Assembly (NCBI GenBank): GCA_037176885.1
Contig: JAWWNJ010000006.1
Span: 992,001-1,056,000 of the forward strand
DNA from: Favolaschia claudopus
Lineage: Eukaryota > Basidiomycota > Agaricomycetes > Agaricales > Mycenaceae
DNA: 64,000 nt
Direction of reading: 5' to 3'
The position numbers and the translations under genes are program-made. The notes under the pieces are model-generated. The model had not been told where the DNA came from. It ran no database searches and saw nothing but the letters and a program-made list of their open reading frames with translations. The first letter of the stretch is position 1. Every line of letters begins with the position of its first letter. Positions 33,037-45,435 of the stretch are shown piece after piece.

Positions 33037-36000
33037 ATGGCTCTACAGCAACCCCCATCGCTCGTCGGCGACGTCCTCGAGCGTACAACTACCTCAAAGC
33101 CTCCACCTCACCCCCATAATTCACCATTCTCGCAGGGGCCATCGAAAACCGGGTTTCCTCAGGCGCAACATCGATCGCAAAAGAAGAGTGCCTTTGCGCG
33201 TGCACGAGAGGCAGCTAACGCGAATAAAGACAAGCGCGTCATCGACCATGCCCCGGTTGTTGTGCCCGCAAAATCTTCTGTGATCAGCGAGAAGGCAAAG
33301 GCGCAAGATGAGCCTCAAATGGAAGACGACTGGCGCGCACAAATGAGTCGCGAGAACGAACTACGCGTCGGTGCGATGAGCGAGAAAGAACGCGAAGAGG
33401 AGCGTACAGAAATATTGGAGCGGTTTGGGCCAGGGATTGGCGATCTGCTCAAGAAAGTACGCGAAGCTAGGACGTCTAAATCTAGTGGGCATAGTCTCTT
33501 CATGTCAGGTATCACAATATTCATATCTTCCAGCGCCGATACCTTCAGTGCTCTCTACACCTTCTAGCACACGCCCGGCTAGTCGTGCCTCGAAACAACT
33601 TAGATTTGCAGAGGTAATGCCTAGCGATGTACATGTCTACGAGTCTGCTCCATCGTCGCCACGCAAGAAAGCTCTCGCTCTTCCGCCGCCAGACGCTGAC
33701 GACCCTGACGTCGTCTCTCTGGGGACATTAGCCCCCGATGTCTCTATGGAACTTGTTCTTCCCCCGCCAGATGCTGCCGATGTCCCTATGGACCTAGAAC
33801 CTGAGGAAGGTACCCCAGAATACATCCGCCGCCGCTTCTTCCCCTCCGCACCCGCACACAACCCCGACCTCGCTTGGATGGAAGATCCTCCATCTTCGTC
33901 CGCGCCTCCCCCCGACTTGCTGCGCTTTGACCTGTCAGGCAACCCGTTGGCCGCACCCTTACATTCCTCTCTCCCAACGCATCTCGGCTTGCACCACCAC
34001 GCGCCGGACGCGGACGGCATGCAACGCGCCGGCTACACGCTTTCGGATGTGTTCACCACCGCACACTCGAGTGTACGTGCCCAGCGGGTGGCCGGCATGC
34101 GCATGCTTGCTGGCGTTGCCCGATGGGTTGGTGCCGTGGCGCGGGGGGATGCGGATCTCCTTCCCGGCACCATTAAACCCACCGAAATCGGAGATGTCAA
34201 GGCGCGCGTTCTTGCTGCGGGGATCGGTGCCCTGGCTGAGCGAGGCGCTCTCGGCGTACATGCTGTGGAGGTTGTATGGGAGTGCGTTGTGGGCAGCGAA
34301 GAGGTTTCGTTGCAGGAAGGTGTCGAGCTAGGTAAAAAGGAAGACGATTTCCCGCTCAAACAACTTCTCTCGCAAATTGTCGCGGCACTTACTATCCAAT
34401 CCGAATCGCCCGACTCGTCGACCTCATCCCGGATCCTTGCGATTTTGGATCGGTTAGCGCGGCACACAAACGAAATTACGACGGAAATCGTTTCCGCACA
34501 TAATCTGATTACTGTGTTGTTTCGTACCTTCCTCCTGACGGATCCTTCGACCGCTAATCCTGCGGCGCTCGACCTCTTGATAACTCTGGCGTCGTCAACC
34601 CGCTCCAACGCTCAATTACTTACACCTCCTGCCGATGCCCTGTTGCGTTTCGTTGCATCGCTACCCCCCGAGGGTTCCGCTGTCCTCCTCACGAAAACTC
34701 TCATATTCTACAAAGCCCTTGCCGAGTACGGGCTATATGCACACGTCGCGAGCACTGCGCACATGCAACTCGCCGCTGTCGCACAGTATCTCGTGGCTCA
34801 AGAGGACAATAAATCGAAAGACCACAATGCGCTCCGTGTCGCGTGGCTTCGAGCACTCGAAGGTTGGATCGTCTGCGCGACGGATCCGCATGCGACGACG
34901 CCGGAGCATGATATACTGTGGAGTCAGGTGGTTGCGTGGGGATGGGGACAGGATGTTCTTGCTATGCGAGAGCGGTTGAGCGCCGAGGAGGAGGATTGGG
35001 AGACGTGGGCTGCGGTGTGGCGGGCCGAGTCTGCGTGGTTGGAAGGTGCGCGGGTGAATGGTGTACGAGGCGGGGAGGCGGAACGGTTAGCGTGTGTGGC
35101 TGCGGTGAAAGATGGGTTTGAGGGCGGGGAGGGCGGGGAGCATAGGGTTGTTGGTGGTGCTTTGAGTGCCTTTGCTGGCGCCTTGAAGGATTTTGGGACG
35201 GGCGGAGTTGTGAAGATACGGCTTCTGAGTCGGAGTGTTTTGGTACTTGCTGCGGCGATGCGCCTGTGGCTTGCGTGTCTTCCCCCAGCCGCTGACGGGC
35301 CGTTGTCTGCGCCGCCGTTTAGCCTGCCGTTTAGCCGTCTCTCGGATCTTTGTGCGCAGCTCGTCAGCGCCCCGCTCTGGATCGGCATGCGGAAGAGCGG
35401 ATCTGGATACGTCCTCTATCGCCCGCTCGCCCATCTTCTGGCGATCTATCTACGCTTTTCGCAGAGACTCCCCGACGTGTCGCAGGACGCGTGTATGGCG
35501 CAGGCGTTGAGTGTTTTGACGCGTCTGATGCCTGGCGAGGAGGAATGTGCCGTTCGAGCGGTGGAGGAGCTGCTGGGATTGGTGACGCCGGAGTGGGCGG
35601 CTGCGCGGGGTTTGACTGGCGGTGTTCCTCAGGATCTGTGGGACCGAGGCGGGGTTGGGATATTGAAGCCTTTTCTCGTGCATGCCGTGCACCCTCGGGA
35701 GGAAGGGCTCGTTGGGCCGTGGTGTGCGACGCCTGGATCTATCAAGCACGTCGCGACGCTCAGGCTACCTCCGGCCGCTTCGATGCAGCGCCAACGCGAT
35801 CATGGACTTCCATTGAGGCGCGACTGGACTCTATCCCCCCTCGACCATCTCTTGCGGTCGGGCACTTCACCTGTGTTCAGTAACTTGCCTGCTGGCTGGG
35901 ATGCGTCGGAGGTGGATGTGACGCGCGCTGCGCTCCTTCTGACGAAGATCGGCCGTGAGTTGACGTCGCGGTATTCATTTACGGAGTTTGTGTTGAGCAG

Positions 36001-36835
36001 GGAGGAAGCTGTGTTTGGGTGTATGAAGGTGTTTATGCTTGAACATGGGCAGTCTCATGGGGATTCCAGCGAGGAAGTGTTCCGTGACGCGGTAGTTGGT
36101 CGTCTCATGAACGATTTACTTGCGCCGTATACAGTCCCTGCGTCGTCGTCTGCTGTGACTGACCCATCGTCACCCGTGGTTCCCTCTCCGCCGATACAAC
36201 CGAACCTAGAGGACGTTGCGATCGGCTTCCTGGGTACTGGGACGCCGTTCTACCAATACTACACCGACTTTGTCGCCTTGTACGACGCCATCTCGTTTGC
36301 GCACCCGACATTTGCGCGGCTCCTGCTCCCGCCGACGGCTATGTGCTACGCGGTGGACTACCGACGCCATCTATGGAACGATTTCGCGCATGTTCTGAAG
36401 AGCGTGCGGACTGAGCCGGGGGACGTCGTTGCGGGTGATCTGGGCGAGTATCTGTGGCCGGTAGAGACCGACGCGCAGATGCTTGGTGCGTATCTTCGTG
36501 CGTTGGTGAGGAGTGGTGGCGATGGGCTGCATGGGTTCTTGAGGATGGTGGCCGTACATCATGTTGCGTGTAATGTGTGGCCGGATCTGAGAGAGAATGG
36601 GGCTGCAGTGGGGGCGGAGGAGCGGGCGGAGAAGTTGGTGAGGGTTGTGTTGGACCAGGGAGAGATGCAGGTCGTGAGGGATGTGGTGTTGTATCGACAG
36701 GTGGGGGCGGGACGGGTGCGGGTGCCGCCTGACTGTTTTGAGTTGAGCGAGGAGATCAAGAGGGAGAGACTGGGATATGTTGAACGAGTAGGTGGGGTGG
36801 GATTGGTCGGGAGAGTTGAAGGGCTATTACAATGA
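33037..36835 (+). CDS. RPAP1/Rba50-like RNA polymerase II assembly factor
   Basis: Starts MALQQPPSLVGDVLERTTTS. The N-terminal RPAP1_N region has KKSAFARARE and the conserved MSEKEREEERTEILERFGPG IGDLLKK. After an intron near 33,510-33,535, the RPAP1_C block appears: LLRFDLSGNPL, LPTHLGLHHHAPDADGMQRA GYTLSDVF, SSVRAQRVAGMRMLAGVARWV, the most conserved stretch of the family. The rest (to a TGA-free end at 36,835) is an alpha-helical repeat-like body. About 1,250 residues, within the family's range. RPAP1/Rba50 helps assemble and import Pol II. The only small intron would be just about 25 nt if the donor tcag|gtatc is right; the exact splice is open. Confidence 0.85.
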
Positions 36836-37128
36836 ATTCAAGTGTAATTTCTAGATGTATTGTGGATCTAATTTGATATTGAACCAAAGTAAAGCAAACA
36901 CGCTGTCTTATCTTTACTTCGACCAAGCTTCGACTCTGAATGTTAATGAATGTTCTTTGAGACTCTCTTTCAATGAAATAGAACACTGCTAGCGATGTAT
37001 TCGTTAATTCATATGCTCTCCACCAAACTCCCAGCGACTCCGTAATGTCACGCACGTTCATCGATTATCCATCGCCAGAGTATTTTTTTCTTCTTGTCCT
37101 CCTCTTTCATGGCCCTTAGCTAACCGCA

Positions 37129-38499
37129 ATGCTCACCGGAACTGGTATCAAGGTCTTCTCGGGTCTGTCTACCTGCTCTCTGCACCCTCCATACTCAGCT
37201 ACCTCTAGGGACGAGTCACCCCGAGCTCGCCGAAATCATCGCCCGCCGGTGTGCACCCTTTTTTCTGCGGGTCGTGTGCCAGACTGAAACCCACCTCTTA
37301 GCATCGGTCTTTCCCTCTCTCAGGCTGAAATAACCAAGAACAGCATCGGCGAAACCAATGTCCGCATCGGTGGTGCGTTGCGGCTTTTTTTCTCTTGCGC
37401 AGGTGGAGCTTGTGATTTCTGACGTTGGAGAGCAGAATCCGTCCGCGAAGACGACGTATACATCGTCAACACTGGATGCGGCGCCGTTAACACCTCGCTC
37501 ATGGAGCTCTGCATCATGATTCACGCCTGCAAAATCGCGAGCGCTAAACGCATCACCGCTGTCATCCCCCTGTTCCCCTACGCCCGCCAGGACAAGAAAG
37601 ACAAGAGCCGCGCGCCGATCACCGCGAAACTCGTAGCGAATATGCTCCAGCGCTCCGGGTGCGACCATGTTATCGTGCGTTACGTGCTACTTTTCAAAAT
37701 TATCATAGTCAATTTACTAAAATAACTTCTTGTGGGTCCTCAGACGATGGATCTACACGCCTCACAGATTCAGGGTTTCTTTGACGTTCCGGTGGACAAG
37801 TGCGTCTGCTTCATAATGCTTTGTGTCTGCGAGTAACTCAACTTGTGCATACAGCGTAAGCAAACTGTGTCCTGTTCCCTCTTGGTGTCTGTTGTTCTAA
37901 GTTTGTTGTCACTTTCCTTCAGCTGTACGCCGAACCGTCCGTAATTCTGTACATCCGCACCCACTTCAACCTCGCCGACATCGTCATTGTCTCCCCTGAC
38001 GCCGGCGGCGCCAAGCGGTTCGTCGTTCTCCCCATCTCCGATTTCTTTGCTTGATCAAGACGATGAACACAGCGCAACATCAATGGCGGACCGTCTGGGC
38101 GTCGACTTTGCCCTATTCCACAAGGAGCGCAAAAAAGCCAACGAAGTCTCACGGATGGTCCTCGTCGGGCACTGCGCCAACAAAACCGCCATCCTCGTCG
38201 ACGACATGGCGGACACCTGCGGCACGCTCGTCCTCGCCGCCTCGCATCTAGCGGAAGCCGGCGCCACGCGCATCTGCGCCATCGTCACGCACGGGATCCT
38301 CTCCGGCAACGCCCTGGCGAACGTGGAGGGGAGCCAGCTCGAGAAGCTGATTGTGACGAATACGTTGCCGCAGAAGGAGAATATAGAGAAGTGTAAGAAG
38401 ATCGAGGTGATTGATATTGGGGCGGTGCTTGGGGAGGTGATTAGACGCAGTCATTATGGGGAGAGTGTGAGCAAGTTGTTCCATGAGGTGCCGTATTGA
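37129..38499 (+). CDS. PRS: Ribose-phosphate pyrophosphokinase (PRPP synthetase)
   Basis: Many short exons, frame closing at each: [12 protein letters not shown] | [13 protein letters not shown] | [23 protein letters not shown] | [16 protein letters not shown]... with [22 protein letters not shown] (the catalytic flexible-loop region), [19 protein letters not shown], then after further introns LYAEPSVI and [13 protein letters not shown] | ATSMADRL (ATP/Mg site), and the PRPP-binding motif [14 protein letters not shown]. Ends [12 protein letters not shown], the usual eukaryotic C-terminus. Makes PRPP from ribose-5-phosphate and ATP for purine, pyrimidine, His and Trp synthesis. Which of the fungal PRS paralogs it is cannot be told. 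Confidence 0.92.
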
Positions 38500-38644
38500 G
38501 GAAGGATGGGATGGGCTGGGATATAGAGAACCTATGTATATGTATTATTTACGACTGACTCACTCGAGGACTTTCTTGAATAGATGAAGGGTGTGTGGTT
38601 TTTGAATTTGCGTTAAATGATGTACAGGTAGATGAACTGAAGAA

Positions 38645-40472
38645 TTATTCCTCGTCCTGGTCTTCCTTATTCTCCATCGGTGGCCAGAAACTCGTTATCC
38701 CATCATCGTCGTCTTGGTCTCCTCCTCCCTCTTTCGCATTGGGTCGCAAAATCTTAACCGCCTCCCAGAAAACGTGTTCTGCATGCTCTGCAGCTGCATC
38801 CCCTGCGTCGGGGAGGGGCAGGATCGGCGGAAGGGGTGCAGGCGCGAGGTGGGCTGCCGTTGAGGCCGAAGCCGGTTCGAGAGGAGCTTCCGCGGTTTGT
38901 TGGGGGTCAGCAGGAGGAGAAGGATGTTGGATGTAGAACGTCGTGAAGAGCGGTGTGATGGGTGTATCGATGCCGTCTGCGGGGAGGGCGAGTATTGCGT
39001 TGAGATAAGGTTGTAGGAGGGTTTCGGGGTTGGAGATGGGTGTAGAGGCGAGGAGCGGGAGGGCGAGGTAGAGGATCCCTGGGTGTACGTGAATTTAGAG
39101 CGTAGAAAAGGGAAGAGAAGATGGGGACGGCAACGAACATTTTCCTTTGGGGCAGGAGAGGGTGTTTTCGCCTGTGAGGAGGGCGGTGGCGGCGGCTGTG
39201 GAGGAGCCGTTGGCAAGGGAGGAAGGAGGGAAAACGAGGACGGCGGTGTCGAGGACTGCAGGCGAGGGCGAAGTTGAGGAAGAGGAATTGTCCGGCGAAG
39301 GTGCAGATTCGTCTGCGACGGGTTCCATGGGGATTCCGTCGTCGTCGGGGGGAGGGGCAAGTTCGCCGAGGCCAAGTGGACGGTCAATGATCGCAATACA
39401 GCGAGCAACGTCGCAGGTGGTTGAGTGTGCGGAGAAGGAGGTGGAGGACGAGGACGGGGGGTTGACGAGTGTTGGTTGGGAAGGGAGGGAATATCCCGGG
39501 GACGAGATGAGGAGAGAGCAGGAGAGTGGTTCGGGGAATTCTTCGAAATGGAGGATGTGTTTGGGGGGTGAGGCGGAGAGGGATTTGATGGGTTTGCCGA
39601 GGATGTAGACGCCGCCGCTGACGGCTGCGGTGCGGCAGAAGCCTTGAGCGATCTCGCCTGCACTGCCGTAGTGCCCGACGAGGAAGGGGGAGGTGCCGTA
39701 GCGACCGGCCGAGCGGAGGTAGCGGCGCAGACGATGGAGGGCGGGTAATGTAGGGTCTGCTCTCGCTCAGTATACAGAGAGAGTGAAAGCAAAAGACGTA
39801 CCGTTTGGAGAAAGGCAGTAAGCTAACGCGTAGACAATGGCGTTTATCATGTCGCCTGTGAGCGAAAACACGGTTTTGAGATACTCGGGAAACGGAGTGT
39901 CAGCATGTCCCTCTAATTCTTTCTTATCTTCAAAGTCCCCAGCAGCAAACATAAGAAATCGCATGAGACGACGCTTGTCAAGCAACGAAATTTCCTTGTT
40001 CTTGAATACGTCTTCCTTGCTACCTGGTACAAGCTTGACGGTGCCAGAGGGATCGTAGACACACACGCGTTCAATCATACGGAATCCGCCGTACCGTGCA
40101 ACGCCGGAGGCAATCAGTGCGTCGATGAGAGGGCCCGTAGATGGGATGAGCGATGGTGCGAGGGAGATTGAGAATGCACGCGACTGTGCGAGAGTGTCCC
40201 CAGAGCGAGAGAACGAGCTGAACGCGGTGGTTTGTGTGTTCTGCCATTGAACTAGCTCTTCGAAAGATAGACTTGCGTCGAGTGCGCCGTAGTAAGGGTT
40301 GTGGTCGATGTGCGCGACTTTGAAGCCAGCTTTGGAGAGAGAACTGCAATTTGTCTGAGATTTTCAAGAGATTATTGGGGATTTTGTTTGAGTGCGCTCA
40401 CGCGGCGACGATGGAGTTTGTGAGGCCAGTGCCGAGGACGATAACGTCGAACGCCCCTTCGTCCACGCTCAT
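38645..40472 (-). CDS. Rab escort protein (geranylgeranyltransferase II component A; Mrs6/REP)
   Basis: Start MSVDEGAFDVIVLGTGLTNS at 40,472, then SIVAASLSKAGFKVAHIDHN PYYGALDASLS, the FAD-like GDI/REP N-terminal fold (sequence-conserved region 1). Continues with YGGFRMIERVCVYD, KNKEISLLDKRRLMRFLMF, then after an intron GRYGTSPFLVGHYGSAGEIA QGFCRTAAVSGGVYILGKPI, the second GDI signature. Two long Ser/Pro/acidic insertions, longer than in GDI, point to REP rather than GDI. It presents newly made Rab GTPases to geranylgeranyltransferase II and delivers them to membranes. The C-terminus is acidic (DQDDDDGITSFWPPMENKED QDEE). Head-to-head with NMD3, 190 bp apart. Confidence 0.88.
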
Positions 40473-40662
40473 CGCGACTGCTAAGCGCTAATCGTCGGTC
40501 ACAGACGCGTTACACTTGCTGATCTGATTCCAATTTTTATCTCTCTCGGCTCCGTCCCCGCTTGCTGACAAAAATTCTCTTCCTCTGCTCTCTAATCCGT
40601 CTACCGCGATATAAAGAGCTGCATCGAGACTGTAAGACGGCGAAAACCGCACCAAAATCGAT
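40473..40662. promoter_or_regulatory. Shared promoter of REP and NMD3
   Basis: 190 bp between divergent starts. A pyrimidine-rich stretch (ctctcggctccgtccccg) near 40,545-40,560; no TATA box in either direction. Confidence 0.5.
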
Positions 40663-42638
40663 ATGGAATTCATCCCTGGACCGGCCGTTCACCAAATTCT
40701 CTGTGCAGATTGCGGTATGTCTCTTTCATGTGCACATATTGGTTCCCCGACTTAGACGATCTGTAGGGACACCAATTACCCCCAATTCAGCCAATCTATG
40801 TGTAGCATGTCTTAGAAATTCGTAAGTTCATTTGATTTGGCGTCGGGACATCTCAATGAGTTTGCTCGCGGCAGCGTAGATATCACAGAGGGTATTCCAA
40901 AGCAAGGTGAGATCGGTGAGAAGGGTTGGTAGTTTTTTTGTGACTCTATTCTACAGCCTCGGTATCGTTCTGCCGCAATTGCGAGCGGTTTCTGTCTCCT
41001 CCGCAAACCTGGACACTCGCACGACCAGAATCATCTGAATTGCTGTCTATATGTCTCAAGAAACTCAAGGGCCTCAATAAAGTACGCTTGACGGAGGCGC
41101 ATTTCATCTGGACCGAGCCGCACTCCAAACGGCTGCGTGTATCGATGACCATCCAGAAGGAGGTGCGCACGATCTTATTCGTACTTTCATGTACCATGAA
41201 CCTAAGACGCAATGCGCAGGTCCTAACCAACACCATTCTGGAACAAACATTCGAATTGGAGTATCTCGTGCAACACGGCCAGTGTCCCGATTGCGCAAAG
41301 CTCGCCGCCAAAAATACATGGAAAGCACTCGTTCAAGTGCGACAAAAAGTGCCGCACAAGCGAACGTTCCTTTTCCTGGAACAGTTGATCTTGAAGCACG
41401 GCGCGCAGAAAGACACGATTTCTGTGAAGGAGGTCAGAGATGGACTGGACTTTTTCTACAGCCAACGGAGCCATGCCATAAAAATGGTCGAATTCCTGAC
41501 CAGCGTTGTTCCTGTCAAGTAGGATCTGTTGCCTTTTTTTCTGGCAAGATCATACTTATTTATTCATTCCGCATCCAGATCAAAATCCTCTGAACAATTA
41601 CTGTCCTCCGATACGCACACCAACACGGCCAACTATAAATTCACATACTCTGTTGAAATCGCCCCAATCTGCAAGGACGACTTGGTGTGCATCCCAACGA
41701 AGCTAGCTCGATCGATGAGCAACATGAACCAGCTCGCCGTCTGCGCGCGCATCGGCAACTCACTACAGCTCCTCGATCCGACGACTTTACAGGCAGCCGA
41801 TATATCCACTGCGGCATACTGGCGCACCCCATTCGAGAGTCTAGCGAGCGTATCAGATCTCGTCGAATTCACCGTCCTGGACATCGAGCCCGACGGTCGC
41901 TCGCGCGGGAAACACGTCCTCGCCGACGCCCAAGTCGCCTTAGCGGGCGCCTTCCGCGCGCACAACGACGACGCGATGATGGACTACGACGGCGCCGGCG
42001 GCCGGGCGGCGCAGATCTACCACACGCGCACGCACTTGGGCGCAATCCTCCAGCCAGGCGACACGGCGCTCGGGTACCACCTCACCAACGCGAATTTTAA
42101 TAATACAGACTACGCAGCGCTGCGCGCGGAGCGCCTCCCCGACATTGTGCTCGTGAAGAAAGCATACCCGAACCGCCGGAAGAAGAACAAGGCGCGGAGT
42201 TGGCGGTTGCGGAGTATTGGGAAGGAGGCGGGCGAGGAGGGCGAGACGGGTGGGGGGCGCGGCGTCGTGGGCAGGATGGGTGGACGGGACCAGAAGAAGG
42301 TGGAGGAGGACTATGAGCTGTTTTTGCGCGATTTGGAGGAGGATCCGGAGATGCGGGGGGCGGTTAATTTGTATAAGGCGGCGGGGCCGGGTGGGGGGGA
42401 TGCGCGGATGGGGGCGGCGCCAGGGCAGGGTCAGTCGGGTGGGAAGAAGAGGGGACGGAAGGCGCAGTTTGCGATGGATGTGGATATGGTAGATGAGGCG
42501 CCGCCTGAACGGGTGCATGGAGAAGATGGCGATGAGGAAGAGGATGAGGCTGATTTCCCCGACGTCAAACTTGACGAGTTGTTAGAAAACTTTGACGAGA
42601 TGACACTGGGAACTGGCGAGGAAGAGGAGGAGGTGTAA
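40663..42638 (+). CDS. NMD3: 60S ribosomal export adaptor NMD3
   Basis: MEFIPGPAVHQILCADCG | TPITPNSANLCVACLRNS | VDITEGIPKQ gives the N-terminal zinc-binding region with paired C-x2-C motifs (CADC, CVAC), then NFCRNCERFL-type Cys pairs, and HGQCPDC further on. Other family hallmarks: LTEAHFIWTEPHSKRLRVSM TIQKEV, NTWKALVQVRQKVPHKRTFL FLEQLILKHG, GLDFFYSQRSHAIKMVEFL. The C-terminal region has Arg/Lys-rich RRKKNKARSWRLRSI and a very acidic end (DEEEDEADFPDVKLDELLEN FDEM), matching the NES/NLS tail that binds Crm1. It adapts pre-60S subunits to nuclear export. Frame closes with about four introns. Confidence 0.92.
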
Positions 42639-42976
42639 CCGTTGCTTTTTACTTGGGTGATGTCTACGATAGATCTTTGTTTTCCTGGGCAAGTCTATCA
42701 GTTTTTTCTGCGATCCGATGTCCAGTACGAGTTGAGCCGATGGGAGACACAGACTGGTTTTGCGTTGTTGGTGCGATCTTGTTTCCCTGTCATCTTTTTC
42801 TCTACGATCCGATGTCCAGTACTCTGGTTTTCGTGACTGCACCTCGACTCAATCAGAAGGAGGAACCTTTCACATTGGATGAACCAGCTCTGCTAATCGC
42901 TATTGAAGCTACATTTTTGTGTTACGTTTTGGTCACCTTCCGTCCTCGGTCACCAACAATCTTAATGATGAACTAG

Positions 42977-44018
42977 CTAGCTAGCGAACAAGTACTTTGC
43001 AAGGAGCTGCCGAGAAGATTTTGTGAGTGATTTAAGGGCATCCAATGGAAGAATCATCGATTCCTACCTCTTTTTGTGCTGCAAGGGTCTGGTATTTCAG
43101 ATCGTACGCCAAGTTTGAGAGAGAAGCCGATGCGCTCGTCAAACAGAGGGAACAAGGGGACATGGAATCAAGGATCGGCTGCTTGATTGTCCGCAAGGCC
43201 GCCGACACGGATTCAATATCCGGGCGAACCTGTGCAACGAGCGTAACATCGGCCATATGGGCGCTGAGCCACTCAGCAGGGTACATCGTACCATGCTCGC
43301 TGAAGGTGGGGCCGCAACCTTTGCCGTGGCCCACGTTGTTCCACCAGACTTCGTCGTATGTCTCGCAACGGGCAGGATCAGTGAAATCCTCGGCCTCAAC
43401 ATTGCTACTTGACTTCGCGAGGAATGTCACCATGAATTGCGAACACTGGTATCGAAATTCCTCCAATTGACGAACTTTCAATGCTGAAATCGAGTTGAAT
43501 TCCGGCACCCGAATGTTGGGGATGAAAGCGGGAAGCTTGAGAGTGGCCATGGCCGCCGCCTTCGCCTGCTTCTCCAACCCTCTGTGGCACGCAATAGCAA
43601 AGACGCGATGCGGCTCCTTCTCGAGAAAGCGCGGTTCGTCCAGCAGCCGTTCGAGTACTGCCTGCCCACCCAAGATCTGGTATTTGTCCGCGGCCTCGTA
43701 GGCGTCGTCCACACCGTCAAGATCGAGGAAGCTGTTGACACAAATGGAGCGCGGGTAGCACAACGCGAGGAGAATGTTGGCGACTTGACTGGGTTCGGGA
43801 AGGGGTGCGACGGGTTTCCCATCTTTAACCACGTTGGGGCCCTCGGGCAACAGGAACATGTCTCTGAAGAAAGTGGAGGCAAAGGACAGGACCGACTTGT
43901 GGACGTGGAAGTCTACGAGGTCTGAGGATCGAAGAATTATGTCTGGGGGGTTGTCCGCGTTTGAGAGTGGCGAGAAGGGGTCGTCTGCATCGCGAATGGA
44001 AGCTGCGGGGGTCGACAT
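42977..44018 (-). CDS. BTB/POZ domain protein D'
   Basis: Starts MSTPAASIRDADDPFSPLSN at 44,018; PPDIILRSSDLVDFHVHKSV LSFASTFFRDMFLLPEG. Intact through HRVFAIACHRG, VWWNNVGHGKGCGPTF and CSLCLTSASASLSNL. After a 60-nt intron the last exon is LLAKYLFAS with the TAG at 42,979-42,977. It differs from D by scattered substitutions. Confidence 0.85.
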
Positions 44019-44148
44019 GGATGGTGGTGAGCGACAAAGATGAGGGTCTTGCTTAAGAATAATAGAGAACAATAGAATTCGGTGAACCGAATAACAATAA
44101 CATGAGGCAGAAGATCTCGATCAGAAGTCAAAATTTGCAAAGTATTCA

Positions 44149-45176
44149 TTATTGTGAAAATGTAAACCCAGCCAGTACCTGTTCACCGACAAGATTGTGA
44201 GGAATCGTATTCCAATAGCCAGTCGACTTCTTACCCGACGATAATCCATTCGTAAATCGTACTCCATCTCGCGCTCCATCATCGAAAGCGATCCCTTGGC
44301 ATCGCGCCTACATTCCGGACACTTTAACAAGGTTTCCAGATTTGCGTACGAAACCTCATTAACGGCCTTGAGAACAGACTCGACCGCCGGAATATTATTG
44401 GCGGCATTTTTCGCGGCGGCTATGTGATCGCTGAACCACCTTGCTGGGAACACGTATTCTCCTACTGTATCGTCATATGTGTAGCCGCATCCCGGGGCAT
44501 GATTTTGGGAAGTCCACCACACGAAGTGGCCCTCCTGTTCACCCACAGGCTGCATGTGAGCGTACCGCTCCGCCCTTGCGATGGCGCTTTGTGAACAGGT
44601 GGCATGGAAGACCTCCAGTTGTCGAAGGTGCCGGGCTGTGATCAAGTCGAATTCTGGTATTGACAAGGCGGAGACGAAGCGAGGCAGCTTGAGGGTCTCC
44701 ATAGCCGCTGCTTTGGCTAGTTCTTCCAGATGCAAAACACACGCGATAGCAAAGACGCGGTGGGGCTCTTTCTCCAAGAACTTCGGGGACGCCATGATCT
44801 GCTCTAAGAAGGTTTGACCATCTGGAATGAGGAACTTGTCCACCGCGTTGTACGCTTTAACCACACCATCCAGATTGTTGAAACCAGTGCCGCTGAAGCG
44901 AGGGTAGCACAAAATAAGCAACTTTTCGAGAGTCGCGCTTTCCTCGAATACCGGGACAATCGGCTTCCCGTCCTTCACGAGGTCCTGCCCATTGGAGGGG
45001 AATGTGAACATGTCTCTGAAAAACGGCGAAGCAAATGCGAGAATCGAGCGATGCGTGTGGAAGTCTACTGGCTCGGTGTCTGAGGAACGAAGAATGATGT
45101 CTGGTGGGTTTTCCAGGTTCGACAATGGCCCAAAAGGATCGCTGGCATCGCGGGTGGGTGGCGTCTGTGCTGCCAT
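44149..45176 (-). CDS. BTB/POZ domain protein C' (intact partner of C)
   Basis: Start MAAQTPPTRDASDPFGPLSN at 45,176; an upstream in-frame Met at 45,248 is possible. BTB core PPDIILRSSDTEPVDFHTHR SILAFASPFFRDMF; uninterrupted ESATLEKLLILCYPRFSGTG where C is frameshifted. Keeps FVWWTSQNHAPGCGYTYDD and CPECRRDAKGSLSMM. Last intron (about 44,180-44,235) then VLAGFTFSQ and TAA at 44,151-44,149. Confidence 0.85.
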
Positions 45177-45435
45177 GAGTGGACGAGTCCTATTAAGTGA
45201 AAATTCAGAAAACTTAAGCGAATGATGATGGAGCGAAGCGAATCGCAAATCATCCCCGGTTGGTCAATGATGTGTTCGCTCAGTGAAGGCGCTAGTTTGT
45301 GAGACTCAGACACGAGGAAAATTCGAGAGTCGCCATGAACAATCTATGATTTGGTTGAACGAGTACTAATGATCTAAGGAATTTACGAGACTGGAGGGTA
45401 AGAAACTCAGGTTTGCGGAGGAAGGTTATGAGTGA

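Noticed and set aside
38695..39792. Long Pro/Ser/His-rich minus-strand ORF (365 aa)
   Set aside because: Same strand as the Rab escort protein gene but in another frame; it overlaps that gene's conserved exon, and its composition is that of a shifted frame of GC-rich DNA.
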